64,000 bases of DNA, taken from positions 1-64,000 of the forward strand of contig CAJQLA010000010.1 in the NCBI GenBank assembly GCA_905479075.1, given 5' to 3'. The translations under genes and the position numbers were made by a program. The stretch is from an uncultured Gammaproteobacteria bacterium (GTDB lineage: Bacteria > Pseudomonadota > Gammaproteobacteria > Nitrosococcales > Methylophagaceae). The notes beneath the pieces were generated by a model. The model saw only the letters and a list, made by a program, of their open reading frames with translations. It did no database searches and was not told the origin of the DNA. Positions within the stretch are counted from its first letter, which is position 1. Every line of letters begins with the position of its first letter. This document shows, piece after piece, positions 35,966 to 45,804 of this stretch.

Positions 35966-38764
35966 TTAAGTTAATTCGTTTTGTGACTGCCCACCACCAT
36001 AACTATGGAACAACATTGGCTCACCGCCAGCTGCCACTTTAACAGCACAATATTTAAACTCTGGTATTTTTGCAGAAGGGTCTAAAGCGTCATTGGATAG
36101 TTTATTAACCGCTGCCTCATAGTAACAAAAAGCCATGAATACCGCGCCGGTTGGGACAGCTTCATCGGCACGAGCAATCATTGAAATCGCGCCACGACGT
36201 GTTGATAATGTAATCATCTCGCCCGGCATAATGCCCATTTCATCCAAACTAATTGGGTTAATCGTAGCAACGGCTTCTGGCTCCAGTGCATCCAGTACGT
36301 TAGAACGACGTGTCATTGATCCTGTATGCCAGTGCTCCAGCATCCGACCTGTAATCAATACAAACGGATATTCCTCATCTGGACGTTCATCAGGCGGCAC
36401 AATATCAGCAGGGACAAACTTACCTAAACCATTGTCACTTTCAAATGTTTCCGTAAAGATCACGTCTTCACCAGGATCACCTTCATTTAGACATGGATAA
36501 ACTATCGAACCTTCTTTTTCTAAACGTTCCCAAGTCATACCCGCCATCGTCGGTACTGCCTTACGAATTTCGGAAAACACCTCAGCTGAATCTTTATAAT
36601 TCCAATCTAAGCCAAGACCTCTTGCCATTTCTTGGATGATCCAAAGATCTTGTTTCGCATCACCCGGTGGGTCGACTGCTTCGCGTCCAATTTGCACCAA
36701 TCTATCGGTATTGGTGAACGTCGCTGTTTTCTCAGAGAAAGCAGAAGCCGGCAACACCACATCGGCCAGATAAGCCGTTTCCGTTAAGAAAATATCTTGT
36801 ACAACCATATGCTCTAATTCTGCCATCGACTGACGAGCATGATTGGCATCAGGATCAGACATCGCTGGGTTTTCACCCATCACATACAAGCCTTTCAAAT
36901 CACCATCATGAATCGCTTTCATAATTTCAACAACAGTCAATCCCGGTTGGTTATCTAATTCACAACCCCATAAATCTTCAAAATAAGCATGCGCTTTTTC
37001 ATCAGTGACAGGTTGATAATCAGGAAACACCATTGGGATCAGTCCCATGTCCGAAGCACCTTGAACATTATTCTGGCCACGTAATGGATGTAACCCTGTA
37101 CCAGGACGTCCAATTTGACCTGTCATCAACGATAATGAAATCAGACAACGTGCATTATCAGTACCGTGAACATGCTGCGATACACCCATTCCCCAAAGAA
37201 TCATTGAACCTTTTGATCTTGCATATAAGCGAGCTGCTTCTTTCAAGGTTTCAGCTGGGATACCACAAATTGGCTCCATCATTTCTGGCGTATATGCTTC
37301 TAGATGCGCCTTCATTGCATCAAAGCCTTCTGTACGCTCAGCAATAAATTGTGGATCAATCAAACCTTCTTCAATGATGGTATGCATCATCGCATTAAGC
37401 ATGGGTACATCACTGCCTGGTTTAAAAGCTAAATGATGGGTTGCCATGCGAGAAAGTTCTGTTGTTCTTGGATCCATCAAAATGAGTTTAGTCCCACGGC
37501 GCATGGCATTTTTCATCCATGTAGCACCAACTGGGTGATTCACTGTAGGATTCGCACCGATAATGACGATAACTTCTGCTTTATCAACATCGGATACCGG
37601 ATTCGATACCGCACCAGAGCCTAAACATTCAAGCAGCGCAACCACAGATGAAGCATGACATAGGCGCGTACAGTGATCGACATTATTGGTTTTAAAGCCA
37701 GTTCTAACTAATTTTTGGAATAAATAGGCTTCTTCATTACTGCCTTTGGCACTACCAAAACCAGCTAAAGCATTTGGGCCATTATTATCACGAATGTTGT
37801 TAAAACCACTTGTTGCGAGCGCTAACGCTTCTTCCCATGATGCTTCACGGAAAATTTTATCGACATCATTTGGATCCATCGAGAATTCTGCAGATTTAGG
37901 CGCATCATCACGACGAATGAGTGGTTTAGTTAAGCGATGTGGATGATGAATATAATCAAAACCATAACGCCCTTTAACACAGAGACGGCCTTTATTAGCT
38001 GGCCCATCACGACCTTCTACATAGATAATTTTATCGTCTTTAATATTGTAGGTAAGCTGACAACCAACACCACAATAAGGACAGACAGAATCCACCTTAC
38101 GGTCAGGTTCTAGCATCCCGACATCATTGGCAGGCATCAATGCGCCCGTAGGACAGGCCTCTACGCACTCACCACAAGCAACACAGGTGCTTTCACCCAT
38201 TGGGTCATCAAGATCAAACACAATCTGAGCATGACTTCCACGCATCGCTAAACCGATGACATCATTGTTTTGTTCATCACGACAAGCTCGCACACAGCGT
38301 GTGCATTGAATACAGGCATCCATGTTCACAGCAATACCTGGATGAGATAAATCCGCCTTGGGCTGTTTACGTGAATCGAACCGAGGCAAGCCAATATCTA
38401 ATTTAGCAGCCCAATCGTCTAATTCTGAGTTAATGGTATGAGGCTTTTCAGACACATCCGTTTTAAGCAACTCTAAAACCATTTTCTGTGCATTAACAGC
38501 ACGTTCACTATCCGTCCTTACCACCATATTTTCATTTGGCTTGCGACAGCATGATGGTGCTAAAACACGTTCTCCGTCAACTTCCACCATACAAGCTCTG
38601 CAGTTACCCGCTTCACCTTGGCGTTCGGAATAACACAAATGAGGAATTTCTATACCTTCGCGTTTTGCTACATCTAAAATTGTTTCTTCTTCTGTCGCAG
38701 CAATCGCCTTGCCATTTAATGTGAAGCTAACTGTTTTCAATAATTCTTCTGGGTTAACGGCCAT
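35966..38764 (-). CDS. NAD-dependent formate dehydrogenase, alpha (molybdopterin) subunit
   Basis: The 932-residue protein oxidises formate to CO2 at a bis-MGD molybdenum or tungsten centre in the cytoplasm. It has an N-terminal [2Fe-2S] domain (CYSERQGEAGNCRAC near 43-57), two [4Fe-4S] motifs (CIQCTRCVRAC near 151 and CVACGECVEAC near 193), the CPYCGVGC cluster motif near 229 and the large catalytic region. The metal ligand is cysteine, in RLCHASS near 370, not selenocysteine. With the fused beta subunit beside it, the pair resembles the two-subunit FDH1 of methylotrophs such as Methylobacterium. Its ATG touches the end of the beta gene. Confidence 0.93.
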   Translation of the reverse strand: MAVNPEELLKTVSFTLNGKAIAATEEETILDVAKREGIEIPHLCYSERQGEAGNCRACMVEVDGERVLAPSCCRKPNENMVVRTDSERAVNAQKMVLELLKTDVSEKPHTINSELDDWAAKLDIGLPRFDSRKQPKADLSHPGIAVNMDACIQCTRCVRACRDEQNNDVIGLAMRGSHAQIVFDLDDPMGESTCVACGECVEACPTGALMPANDVGMLEPDRKVDSVCPYCGVGCQLTYNIKDDKIIYVEGRDGPANKGRLCVKGRYGFDYIHHPHRLTKPLIRRDDAPKSAEFSMDPNDVDKIFREASWEEALALATSGFNNIRDNNGPNALAGFGSAKGSNEEAYLFQKLVRTGFKTNNVDHCTRLCHASSVVALLECLGSGAVSNPVSDVDKAEVIVIIGANPTVNHPVGATWMKNAMRRGTKLILMDPRTTELSRMATHHLAFKPGSDVPMLNAMMHTIIEEGLIDPQFIAERTEGFDAMKAHLEAYTPEMMEPICGIPAETLKEAARLYARSKGSMILWGMGVSQHVHGTDNARCLISLSLMTGQIGRPGTGLHPLRGQNNVQGASDMGLIPMVFPDYQPVTDEKAHAYFEDLWGCELDNQPGLTVVEIMKAIHDGDLKGLYVMGENPAMSDPDANHARQSMAELEHMVVQDIFLTETAYLADVVLPASAFSEKTATFTNTDRLVQIGREAVDPPGDAKQDLWIIQEMARGLGLDWNYKDSAEVFSEIRKAVPTMAGMTWERLEKEGSIVYPCLNEGDPGEDVIFTETFESDNGLGKFVPADIVPPDERPDEEYPFVLITGRMLEHWHTGSMTRRSNVLDALEPEAVATINPISLDEMGIMPGEMITLSTRRGAISMIARADEAVPTGAVFMAFCYYEAAVNKLSNDALDPSAKIPEFKYCAVKVAAGGEPMLFHSYGGGQSQNELT

Positions 38765-40476
38765 TATTTTAACTCCCCTGTTGTTAACTCTTCGGGAAAG
38801 TACTTAATCACACTACGTAAGGGGTTTGGCGCCGCCTGTCCGAGACCACAAATGGAAGCATCGACCATGACTTGTGACAATTCTTCTAATAAATCTTGGT
38901 TCCATTGTTGAGATCCCATCAAGTCCACAGCTTTAGCTGTTCCGACACGACAAGGCGTACATTGACCACAGGATTCTTCTTCGAAAAACTTCATTGCGTT
39001 AACTGCTAAATCACGTGCTTTATCTTGATTAGAGAAAACGACAATCGCAGCAGAACCGATAAAACAGCCATAATCATGCAAGGTGTCAAAGTCTAAAGGC
39101 ACATTACCTAGTGATGCAGGCAAAATACCACCCGATGCACCCCCTGGGAAATAGCCATAAAACTCATGTCCCTCTTGCATGCCGCCACAATATTCTTCGA
39201 TAAGTTCAATCATCGAAATACCAGCAGGCGCAAAATGAACACCCGGTTTATTAACACGGCCACTCACAGAAAAAGATCGAAGACCAACACGACCATTACG
39301 ACCATGCTCAGTCATAAAACTAGGGCCCTTTTCAAGAATATCGCGTACCCAGTATACCGATTCCATATTGTGTTCTAGTGTCGGCCTACCAAACAAACCA
39401 ACTTGCGCGACAAAAGGAGGACGAAGACGTGGCATCCCACGTTTCCCTTCAATTGATTCAATCATTGCTGATTCTTCACCACAAATATAAGCACCCGCAC
39501 CACGACGCATATGAATAGCTGGCATCTTCTCAACGGGAGGATTCGCTTCTAGTTTTGCTATTTCAGCAGTGAGTGAATCTCTAATGGCGGCATACTCATC
39601 TCGTAAATAGATATAAATTTCATCTATTTCAGTTGCCCATGCGGCTATTAACATACCTTCTAAGAAACGATGTGGATCACGTTCAAGATAATATTTATCT
39701 TTAAGCGTACCCGGCTCACCTTCATCAATATTAACCGCCATCAATTTCGGCGTTGGTTGGTCACGAACGATTCGCCATTTACGACCTGTTGGGAAACCTG
39801 CACCACCAAGACCTCGGAGACCAGAGTCATCCATAGTATCTAAGGCTTTATCGATATTGTAGTCACCCGTGATACAACGACGATACAGATCGTAACCACC
39901 ATTTTGACTGTATGAATCAAAATCAATAGGCTGGAGTACTTCTGGCTGTATTTGATTATTGTTAACTGCTGAAACAACGGCGTCTGTTTCAGCGTGCTCG
40001 ACTGGGTTCATACCAACAACGGCAATGGGAGCAACATCACAACGGCCTACACAAGGAACACGTTGTACGCGTACATTATCGCCAAGTGCATTTTCCAAGG
40101 AATCAATAAGTAGCTCAGCACCTTTCATTTCACAGGTCAGCGACTCACAAACACGGACAGTAAGTGGCGCTGGAGCAGTTTCACCTTCTTTTACAACATC
40201 GAAATGATGATAGAAAGTAGCAACTTCATACACTTCAGCCTTCGACAACTTCATTTCACGAGCTAAGGCGACTAAATGGGCTGCGGAGATATGATGATAC
40301 TCGTCTTGAATTTTATGCAAATGTTCGATCAATAAATCTTTCTGTCGTGATTCGTCACCAAGCAGAGCTTGAACTTCTGCTAATGCCTTAGGATCTACCT
40401 GTCTACCCTTGCCTACTGCTCTAGGTAATTTAAGTTTATTACCTTTTTTTCGAGCACTAATCTCCTGCTCACTCAT
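38764..40476 (-). CDS. NAD-dependent formate dehydrogenase, beta subunit (NuoE-NuoF fusion)
   Basis: The product passes electrons from the alpha subunit to NAD+. It fuses a NuoE-like thioredoxin-fold domain (about 40-160, [2Fe-2S] cysteines in CESLTCEMKG and PCVGRCD) to a NuoF-like domain with the FMN/NAD region (ICGEESAMIESIEGKRGMPR) and a C-terminal [4Fe-4S] motif CGQCTPCR. I start it at the ATG at 40476 (MSEQEISARK), which has GGAG about ten bases upstream; the frame is open 45 bases further but without support. At 570 residues it is close to the FDH1 beta subunit of methylotrophs. It leads the operon. Confidence 0.92.
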   Translation of the reverse strand: MSEQEISARKKGNKLKLPRAVGKGRQVDPKALAEVQALLGDESRQKDLLIEHLHKIQDEYHHISAAHLVALAREMKLSKAEVYEVATFYHHFDVVKEGETAPAPLTVRVCESLTCEMKGAELLIDSLENALGDNVRVQRVPCVGRCDVAPIAVVGMNPVEHAETDAVVSAVNNNQIQPEVLQPIDFDSYSQNGGYDLYRRCITGDYNIDKALDTMDDSGLRGLGGAGFPTGRKWRIVRDQPTPKLMAVNIDEGEPGTLKDKYYLERDPHRFLEGMLIAAWATEIDEIYIYLRDEYAAIRDSLTAEIAKLEANPPVEKMPAIHMRRGAGAYICGEESAMIESIEGKRGMPRLRPPFVAQVGLFGRPTLEHNMESVYWVRDILEKGPSFMTEHGRNGRVGLRSFSVSGRVNKPGVHFAPAGISMIELIEEYCGGMQEGHEFYGYFPGGASGGILPASLGNVPLDFDTLHDYGCFIGSAAIVVFSNQDKARDLAVNAMKFFEEESCGQCTPCRVGTAKAVDLMGSQQWNQDLLEELSQVMVDASICGLGQAAPNPLRSVIKYFPEELTTGELK

Positions 40477-40954
40477 GAAACAGATTCTCCCGATCAAATA
40501 ATTTACAGATACAAATATCAATTAAAACAATAGAAAAATAACATGAGGACAGCGCCCTTGGGAAGTCAGTGGTTACACACCAAAATGAACTCTTTATTAG
40601 TTTTGAACATGATGAAATATTTTTTCACAATCATTGATGATGATATTTACCGTAAGACTTTGTAGACAAAGCTTTTTTCATGCTTTTGATATTATTCTAT
40701 TTTCAGCAAAAATAGTCTACCTATATTGAAATAAGTAATTCTCTTACAAAACACCACATTATTTTCACTTTAACGACTCACTTGCTGTTGAGAAATTCAT
40801 ATTACTTTTATCGGTATCCACACAACTCAAGCCATTCTGCGCAAGTATGTTGATATCCATCAGATAAATCTTTTTAACAAAACCATTTCTATTCTCAATA
40901 GCAACAACATCATTAATCAACTAAATCCAACTGCAATTATGGGCTGTCTGTTAT

Positions 40955-40983
40955 TTGAATATGATTTTTTATGCTGATAGGAT
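40955..40983 (+). promoter_or_regulatory. Candidate sigma-70 promoter for the YbgA gene
   Basis: TTGAAT and TAGGAT are separated by exactly 17 bases, four of six matches each to the -35 and -10 consensus, ending 33 bases before the ATG. The predicted start of transcription falls inside the adjoining Fur-like box. Confidence 0.4.
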
Positions 40984-40986
40984 GTT

Positions 40987-41005
40987 GATAATGATAATGA
41001 ACATT
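40987..41005 (+). promoter_or_regulatory. Fur-box-like site
   Basis: The 19 bases GATAATGATAATGAACATT match the classical E. coli Fur consensus at 15 of 19 positions, including the first 12 in a row. The site overlaps the expected transcription start of the YbgA gene, where a repressor would block it. Fur binding in this organism is inference. Confidence 0.4.
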
Positions 41006-41016
41006 GAGTAGCCGTG

Positions 41017-41961
41017 ATGAAAATAAAAGTAGGGATTAGTAGCTGTTTATTGGGACAGGAAGTCCGTTTCGATGGTGGTCATAAACATGACAAACTATGC
41101 ACTAATACACTCTCAGCCTACTTTGATTTTGTTTCTGAGTGCCCCGAAGTCAGTATCGGTCTCGGCATCCCCAGAAAACCAATTCGGCTCATTGGCAACA
41201 CTAAAGCGCCACGCGCCGTCGCCACTCATGATAACGAACTTGATTACACGAACAAGTTAATGGCATTCGGCGAACAGAAAGCCAAACAACACCAGCAAAT
41301 CTGTGGTTACATCTTTATGAAAAACTCGCCAAGCTGCGGCTTATTTCGTGTCAAAGTCTATGGCGAAAATGGCTATCCTGAAAAAGGAGGTGGTCGTGGG
41401 ATCTATGCTAAGGCCATCACTGATGCTAATCCATTATTACCCGTCGAAGAATCTGGCCGCCTCACTGATCCACCACTACGTGAAAATTTTATCACTCGTG
41501 TTTTTGCCTATCATAACTGGCAACAAATCGTTGAAGCGGGTCTCAGCCACAAAGCCATTCTCGATTTTCATGTGCGCTATAAATACTGCTTAATGGCCCA
41601 TTCACCTGCTGACTATTCTAAGCTCGGTCAAATGCTGGCTGACGCAGGAAAATCCGATCCAGTCGTATTAGGCCAACGTTATTTCAACTTGCTCATGGCA
41701 GCACTCACACAGGTTGCCACACGTAAAACACATAGCAACGTGTTGATGCACCTACAAGGATATTTAAAAAAATCGCTCTCAAGTGATGAAAAACAAGAGC
41801 TCACTAAAATCATTGACCAATACCGAATTGATCAATTACCTTTGATAGTCCCTATCACATTACTCAAACATCACTTTGCCAACCACCCCGATCCCTACAT
41901 CAGCAAACAAGCTTATCTACAGCCTTATCCAGAAGATCTTAGCTTGAGGAATGCAATCTAG
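41017..41961 (+). CDS. DUF523/DUF1722 protein (YbgA family)
   Basis: The product is 314 residues from the ATG at 41017 (a GTG one codon earlier is also open). The N-terminal half is DUF523, with GISSCLLGQEVRFDGGHK near 5-22 and CGYIFMKNSPSCGL near 94-107, whose cysteines could bind a cluster or metal. The C-terminal half is DUF1722 as in E. coli YbgA. DUF523 has been linked to 2-thiouracil desulfuration in other bacteria, and ybgA often sits by the photolyase gene phr, but no phr lies here. The Fur-like site upstream hints at iron control. Confidence 0.82.
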   Translation: MKIKVGISSCLLGQEVRFDGGHKHDKLCTNTLSAYFDFVSECPEVSIGLGIPRKPIRLIGNTKAPRAVATHDNELDYTNKLMAFGEQKAKQHQQICGYIFMKNSPSCGLFRVKVYGENGYPEKGGGRGIYAKAITDANPLLPVEESGRLTDPPLRENFITRVFAYHNWQQIVEAGLSHKAILDFHVRYKYCLMAHSPADYSKLGQMLADAGKSDPVVLGQRYFNLLMAALTQVATRKTHSNVLMHLQGYLKKSLSSDEKQELTKIIDQYRIDQLPLIVPITLLKHHFANHPDPYISKQAYLQPYPEDLSLRNAI

Positions 41962-41974
41962 GCCGTGTTAGTGC

Positions 41975-43663
41975 CTATTTCTGTCCAGCCTTAGCCCATG
42001 TATCACGTAAGGTAATCGTGCGGTTAAATACTAATTTATCAGTTGAACTCAGTTCACTATCAGCACAAAAATAACCTTCACGCTCAAATTGATAAACTGC
42101 TGTCGCTTCAGCGCTTCGCAAACTAGGTTCAACAACGGCATGAGTCAATGTAACTAATGATTCTGGATTTAAGTGTGCCGTGAAATCTTCTATCTCTTTA
42201 TCCGTGTCAGGATGCGGATGATTAAACAAACGGTCGAATAACCTGACTTCAGCGGTAATTCCATACTCTGCTGACACCCAGTGAATCACCCCTTTGACTT
42301 TACGACCTTCAGGGTTCTTGCCCAAGGTGTCTGGATCATAACTACAACGTAGTTCAATAATCTCACCTTGCTCGTCCTTAATCACTTCATCACAACGGAT
42401 GACATAAGCATTTCTCAAACGCACTTCTTTATCTTTCACCAAGCGTTTGAATTTATTATTAGCTTCTTCTTTAAAATCAGCCTTATCGATATAAAGTGTT
42501 TGCGAAAATGGAATCTCACGTTTACCCATCGCTTCATTTTGAGGGTGATTTGGCGCCATTAATTGTTCTGTTTGGCCTTCGGGGTAATTAGCCAAAACCA
42601 CTTTAAGTGGATCCAATACTGCCATTGCCCGAGGGGCATTCTCATTCAAGTTTTCACGGATACAGCTTTCTAAAATATCCATCTCAACTGAGTTATCAGC
42701 TTTGGTCACACCAATACGTGTACAAAATTCCCGTAATGCCGCCGCCGGATAGCCACGACGACGCATGCCTGTAATCGTTGGCATCCGAGGGTCACTCCAA
42801 CCATCGACTAGCTTATCTTCAACCAGCTTAGTCAGCTTACGTTTACTGGTAATCGCATATTGTAAATTAAGTCGTGAAAACTCAATTTGCTGTGGATGAT
42901 GTTCTGTTTTTAAAGTATCCAAAAACCAATCATATAATGGCCGGTGATCTTCAAATTCCAATGTACAAAGCGAATGCGTTACACCTTCAATCGCATCAGA
43001 CACACAATGAGCGTAGTCATACATCGGATAAATAGACCACGCATCACCTGTTTGGTGGTGCACGACATCACGACGAATACGATAAATAGCAGGATCGCGC
43101 ATATTGATATTAGGTGAAGTCATATCAATCTTGGCTCGCAATACCCGTGAACCATCTTCAAATTCACCTTCACGCATCCGTTTGAATAAATCTAAATTCT
43201 CTTCAACAGGGCGATCACGATAAGGGCTATTTTTCCCTGGTGCAGTCAATGTACCTCGGTATTCACGCGTCTCTTCAGCCGACAAATCACAAACATAAGC
43301 ATTGCCTTGCTCGATAAGTTGCACAGCATAATCATATAACTGACCAAAATAACTGGAGGCATAGTGTAAATAACCATCAAACTCAAAGCCTAACCAACGC
43401 ACATCTTCCTTAATCGCTTCGACAAACTCCTCTTCTTCTTTTTGAGGGTTGGTGTCATCAAAGCGCAAAGTACATACACCCTTATAATCCAATGCCAAAC
43501 CAAAGTTTAAGCAGATAGATTTAGCATGACCAATATGTAAATAACCATTCGGTTCAGGTGGGAAACGCGTCTGCACACGACCGCCATGCTTATTTGATGC
43601 AATATCAGCATCAATAATATGTCGGATAAAATTACTTGGCTTTGTGTCAGCTGTCTCGCTCAT
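41975..43663 (-). CDS. glnS: Glutaminyl-tRNA synthetase
   Basis: GlnS charges tRNA-Gln. The class I motifs are HIGH in [15 protein letters not shown] near 34-48 and the KMSKS-type TSKRKL near 270. I start it at the ATG at 43663, giving [17 protein letters not shown], aligned with the E. coli start and a length of 562 residues; the open frame runs 57 bases further up without support. It is convergent with the YbgA gene and has no obvious partner. Confidence 0.95.
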   Translation of the reverse strand: MSETADTKPSNFIRHIIDADIASNKHGGRVQTRFPPEPNGYLHIGHAKSICLNFGLALDYKGVCTLRFDDTNPQKEEEEFVEAIKEDVRWLGFEFDGYLHYASSYFGQLYDYAVQLIEQGNAYVCDLSAEETREYRGTLTAPGKNSPYRDRPVEENLDLFKRMREGEFEDGSRVLRAKIDMTSPNINMRDPAIYRIRRDVVHHQTGDAWSIYPMYDYAHCVSDAIEGVTHSLCTLEFEDHRPLYDWFLDTLKTEHHPQQIEFSRLNLQYAITSKRKLTKLVEDKLVDGWSDPRMPTITGMRRRGYPAAALREFCTRIGVTKADNSVEMDILESCIRENLNENAPRAMAVLDPLKVVLANYPEGQTEQLMAPNHPQNEAMGKREIPFSQTLYIDKADFKEEANNKFKRLVKDKEVRLRNAYVIRCDEVIKDEQGEIIELRCSYDPDTLGKNPEGRKVKGVIHWVSAEYGITAEVRLFDRLFNHPHPDTDKEIEDFTAHLNPESLVTLTHAVVEPSLRSAEATAVYQFEREGYFCADSELSSTDKLVFNRTITLRDTWAKAGQK

Positions 43664-43844
43664 TGTGTTCTCATTTAGTGGGCGATTATGGAGCAATAAC
43701 CTGCTCCAATGATCTATCAAGCCGTAAAGGATAAGGGCTTTATTCTACTGGTGCAACTAATCCATATAGCTAAAGCACTCTCATTATCAACGTGATAGTG
43801 AACTCACAACACAACTATTGCGTTTACACAATTTCAAGCCTTCG

Positions 43845-44243
43845 TTAACTACCTTCGATATGAGGATAGGCAGTGAACTCAATCGCGATATTGAGTTTAT
43901 GTAAAACGCCAAATAGATTCGGTGGCAAAAGTAATGATGTTGGCATTTCTTCATGAGCAATAACCGTCGCATCGACATCGAAAACACAATGAGTATCTTG
44001 CGCTTTTAGATAGTTAAATGCCTGTTGGTGTTTTTCAACAAACTGTTGCATATTTTGCAGACAATTTTCCTCTGTCTCATTTTCAGCAACAATCACATCA
44101 AAACCGGAAAAAGGACTAGGATGGCCCAACATATCGGGCTCCCCCTGTTTGAAAGAATCCGCAACCGCCAAATCTGGATATTGATTAACAAAAGCATCAA
44201 CATCAAATTGCTCACCATAAACGCGTAAAACGATATCTAACAT
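43845..44243 (-). CDS. Small protein of unknown function (132 aa)
   Basis: The product begins MLDIVLRVYGEQFDVDAFV, has no signal peptide or membrane segment, and ends in a predicted strand-rich part (LFGVLHKLNIAIEFTAYP). In outline it recalls small DUF4279-type proteins, where an N-terminal YG...FDVDAF pattern is common, but I cannot confirm this. It lies alone upstream of glnS with gaps on both sides. Codon use looks like its neighbours. Confidence 0.65.
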   Translation of the reverse strand: MLDIVLRVYGEQFDVDAFVNQYPDLAVADSFKQGEPDMLGHPSPFSGFDVIVAENETEENCLQNMQQFVEKHQQAFNYLKAQDTHCVFDVDATVIAHEEMPTSLLLPPNLFGVLHKLNIAIEFTAYPHIEGS

Positions 44244-44310
44244 CTGATTACCAACCCTATTTCTTAACTACTATAACAATAACATTTTCAGGTGATTTTT
44301 TAAGCCAGCT

Positions 44311-44427
44311 TTATCTATTTTTTGCTCGAAAAACACCTCTAACAAGACGAACCCGATCTTCTTCAATACTACGGATCGCGTTATCTGCTTTTTGAGCAAA
44401 GTCGTCAACATAGGTAGATAAACTCAA
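44311..44427 (-). CDS. Possible 38-codon ORF with TTG start
   Basis: A frame from TTG at 44427 to TAA at 44311 encodes a charged helical peptide containing YVDDFAQKADNAIRSIEED. The composition looks protein-like, but an in-frame TAG lies two codons upstream of the TTG, the only purine-rich site (AAGGAAGG) is too far away and there is no ATG. It may be the tail of a decayed gene. Confidence 0.2.
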   Translation of the reverse strand: MSLSTYVDDFAQKADNAIRSIEEDRVRLVRGVFRAKNR

Positions 44428-44465
44428 AGGAGCCTATTCTATACCTTCCTTGTTTGGTCACTTTT

Positions 44466-44837
44466 CTAAACAAAGGCATAAATAAGAAAACCACCAAACC
44501 CTGCAGCTGCAAGCCCACCAATTCGGCCATAAGGATGTTGAAACGACATGGCCCAAACCATCAACCTTTTGAAATTATTTCGCCCAATCACAGCAAGTGT
44601 TATCGCAGCAATGATGGATAGCCAACCAATCACCTCAATGGCCAGTGGAAATCGGGATATGCCAGCCAAAGAAATAAGCAAGGCACCCAACACCAGTCTA
44701 ACCACAATAGCTACAATCTGCAGCTCCAGATTTTCTGACTGTCTTCTAAGATAACCATAAATAATTTCGGGGTTAATAATGATTATTAATCCAGCTAAGA
44801 ATATCAATGCGCCAAAAATGACTATGAGTATCAACAT
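44466..44837 (-). CDS. Small integral membrane protein, function unknown
   Basis: The 123-residue protein is mostly hydrophobic, with four likely membrane helices at about 2-24, 42-62, 66-84 and 101-122. Between the first two lies a charged loop (YLRRQSENLE). No catalytic motif is seen. It stands apart from both neighbours by roughly 190 bases or more. Confidence 0.65.
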   Translation of the reverse strand: MLILIVIFGALIFLAGLIIIINPEIIYGYLRRQSENLELQIVAIVVRLVLGALLISLAGISRFPLAIEVIGWLSIIAAITLAVIGRNNFKRLMVWAMSFQHPYGRIGGLAAAGFGGFLIYAFV

Positions 44838-45024
44838 TTATTATTAATGGCAGTATGAGCAACTTGTTTATTGATGTCTTCCATTACTACTCCTTGGTTT
44901 TATTCAAAACCATTGCTCTAAGTTACTTTCATTATATCTTAGCTTTTGGTGACTCAAGCTGTTCTTCTACCCCATTCCCTCTAACCCAGCAAAAACAGAT
45001 AATAAAAATAGGACCTGTTTATTT

Positions 45025-45780
45025 TCATCCACCCACCATAAAATAAGCCGTCTGCAACATCGCTAGCCCATTATTCAAAGCATGCAGACCTATTGTTAAA
45101 GCTACTGAGCCAGTCTGTATTCTTACTATTCCCAGTACTACACCCATGACAAAAATGGTGGTCATGTAATACAGATCATATTGGGTATGAATTACCGCCC
45201 AGAGCAGTGATGTCAGTACCACTGCACCCGTTGTACCAATAAAGGAACGGCGAAAACCTTCTAATAAAAAGCCTCTGAAAAACAATTCTTCAAAAACAGG
45301 TGCGGCAACCACCATCGCTATCCACAATAACCAGATGGGTTCGGCTGTTAAATAGGCTGTCACCATGAAGTCATGGGCTTCATTTTTATCAAAGAGGTAA
45401 TTTAAAACTTCGGACAATATCAACAGTGCGATAAAGATAACTAGCCATTTTTTGGTCTCTGAACCACTGGCTAACTTTAAGCCTAGATAAGGACCTAATC
45501 GACTTTGTTTTTTAAGTTTGATGATACCGAAGGTAACCAAGCTGCCAACAATCAAGGTCGCTAAGGTCGCAAGAGAAATAACCGTGCCGTTAGATTGCAG
45601 TTGTTGCATTAAAACAGCAATCTCATTCTCAGGCACATTGCCATGAATTGCGCCAATATAGAGGCCTATCACCATCAATTGTGTGGCCATGAATATGGCG
45701 GTAATGATGCAACCCCATATAAAAGTCGACCACCAGCTCCAGACCTCGGTTTGTTCTATTGGGTCTTTCTCATCACCCAT
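45025..45780 (-). CDS. CPBP family intramembrane metalloprotease
   Basis: The 251-residue membrane protein has about seven hydrophobic segments and the CPBP (CAAX protease/bacteriocin-processing) motifs: EELFFRG at 164-170 with the two catalytic glutamates and R169, H198 in WAVIHTQYD, and H233 in GLHALNNG. Members cleave within membranes, process peptides or give bacteriocin self-immunity. Here it lies 24 bases after parC on the same strand, with no bacteriocin gene nearby. An AAGGAAAG ribosome site precedes the ATG. Substrate unknown. Confidence 0.83.
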   Translation of the reverse strand: MGDEKDPIEQTEVWSWWSTFIWGCIITAIFMATQLMVIGLYIGAIHGNVPENEIAVLMQQLQSNGTVISLATLATLIVGSLVTFGIIKLKKQSRLGPYLGLKLASGSETKKWLVIFIALLILSEVLNYLFDKNEAHDFMVTAYLTAEPIWLLWIAMVVAAPVFEELFFRGFLLEGFRRSFIGTTGAVVLTSLLWAVIHTQYDLYYMTTIFVMGVVLGIVRIQTGSVALTIGLHALNNGLAMLQTAYFMVGG

Positions 45781-45804
45781 CTACTTTCCTTGTATTGATG
45801 TGTT

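Larger units (their letters stand above)
40477..41016. other. Long divergent intergenic region between formate dehydrogenase and the YbgA gene
   Basis: About 540 AT-rich bases separate these divergent starts. The left half must carry the formate dehydrogenase promoter, but I found no convincing boxes and no sigma-54 site. A 40-codon open frame at 40543-40665 on the plus strand has no ribosome site. GTAGAC at 40662 and GTCTAC at 40711 form a loose inverted repeat. The right end has a likely promoter and Fur-like box, listed separately. Confidence 0.6.

Noticed and set aside
40543-40665. 40-codon plus-strand ORF in the formate dehydrogenase upstream region
   Set aside because: No ribosome site before the ATG and AT-rich composition typical of non-coding sequence.
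40662-40716. Inverted repeat GTAGAC...GTCTAC as an operator or hairpin
   Set aside because: The arms are only six bases with a loop of more than 40; expected by chance in this region.
45025-45780. Bacteriocin immunity function for the CPBP protease
   Set aside because: No bacteriocin precursor, double-glycine leader or exporter gene is nearby.
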